Of a DNA stretch of 12,883 bases, positions 12,601 through 12,883 are shown one piece after another; position 1 is the stretch's first letter; every line of letters starts with the position of its first letter. Below the pieces are notes generated by a model that saw nothing but the letters and a program-made list of their open reading frames with translations, made no database searches and was not told the origin of the DNA. Source of the stretch: an uncultured Collinsella sp. (GTDB lineage Bacteria > Actinomycetota > Coriobacteriia > Coriobacteriales > Coriobacteriaceae). The translations under genes were made by a program, and so were the position numbers. The stretch spans positions 1-12,883 of the forward strand of contig CAADTZ010000044.1 of the NCBI GenBank assembly GCA_900752015.1, written 5' to 3'.

Positions 12601-12883
12601 ATGAAAAACGTTCTGTGCTTTGGTGACAGCAACACCTATGGCTATGATCCGGCGGGTATGCGCGACGGCACAGCAGTGCGCTATGCGCAGGATGTGCGCT
12701 GGTGCGGTGTGGTGCAGCGTGACCTGGGTGAGGGTTGGCATGTGATTGAGGAAGGCTTAAACGGCCGCACGACGGTGCGCGACGATATGTGCCATCTGGA
12801 CACCAATCTCAACGGCATTCGCGCGCTGCCGATGCTGCTCGAAGCTCATAAGCCGCTGGACGCGATTGTGATCATGGTGGGCA
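12601..12883 (+). CDS. SGNH/GDSL-family hydrolase (N-terminal part, runs off the window)
   Basis: The first 94 codons of an esterase or lipase-like enzyme are present. LCFGDSNTYGYDP (5-17) is the GDSx block I, with Ser10 as the catalytic nucleophile. EEGLNGRTT (50-58) is the conserved glycine/asparagine loop seen in the arylesterase-like subgroup. The window ends in IVIMVG with the first base of the next codon, exactly where block III (GTND) would be expected. No signal peptide is visible, so the enzyme is probably cytoplasmic. GGGGAG at 12589-12594 is a good SD 6 nt before the ATG. Substrate cannot be stated. Confidence 0.9.
   Translation, partial: MKNVLCFGDSNTYGYDPAGMRDGTAVRYAQDVRWCGVVQRDLGEGWHVIEEGLNGRTTVRDDMCHLDTNLNGIRALPMLLEAHKPLDAIVIMVG

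Noticed and set aside
1..12883. CRISPR arrays, tRNA/rRNA genes, transposases, toxin-antitoxin or phage genes
   Set aside because: No regularly spaced repeats, cloverleaf sequences or recognisable mobile-element proteins were seen on either strand.

Overview
The window is about 12.9 kb of GC-rich bacterial DNA, almost fully coding, with strong Shine-Dalgarno (SD) sites and simple hairpin-plus-U terminators. DivIVA together with SepF, the style of the PiT/DUF47 pair and a strong preference for codons ending in G or C suggest a Gram-positive actinomycete. My best guess is a gut Coriobacteriia member such as Collinsella. That is inference from protein style, not a database match.

Region 1 (1-4565, + strand) is a high-affinity phosphate operon, pstS-pstC-pstA-pstB-phoU. 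It is tightly packed, the tail of an unidentified gene overlaps pstS by ATGA, and a strong hairpin follows phoU. Region 2 (4614-7229, + strand) is the cell-division group yggS-sepF-yggT-divIVA, which corresponds to the ylmE-sepF-ylmG-(ylmH)-divIVA series of other Gram-positives. It lacks ylmH and has no ftsZ in the window. yggT has no ATG, GTG or TTG where it should start, but an ATC sits at ideal distance from a good SD.

Region 3 (7255-9959, - strand) holds a low-affinity PiT phosphate transporter, its DUF47 (PhoU-like) partner and a small nitroreductase. Between the last two lies an unusual intergenic stretch with a perfect 26-bp inverted repeat and a run of CCAAA motifs. Region 4 (10111-12883, + strand) holds four genes with separate signals: a small unknown protein with a probably leaderless mRNA, a Bax-inhibitor-1 family membrane protein whose SD directly follows a terminator, a PARG-like macrodomain protein (TIGR02452 type) with an altered catalytic signature, and the start of an SGNH/GDSL hydrolase.

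The main theme is phosphate uptake: an ATP-driven high-affinity system with its PhoU regulator and an ion-coupled low-affinity system with its PhoU-like partner, placed on either side of a septum/polar-growth gene group. I see no complete new defence or mobile system. The most unusual signals are the non-AUG start of yggT, the 79-bp palindrome, the QEE-to-QEA change in the macrodomain protein, the terminator abutting the BI-1 gene, and a mini-ORF with a near-perfect SD upstream of pit.
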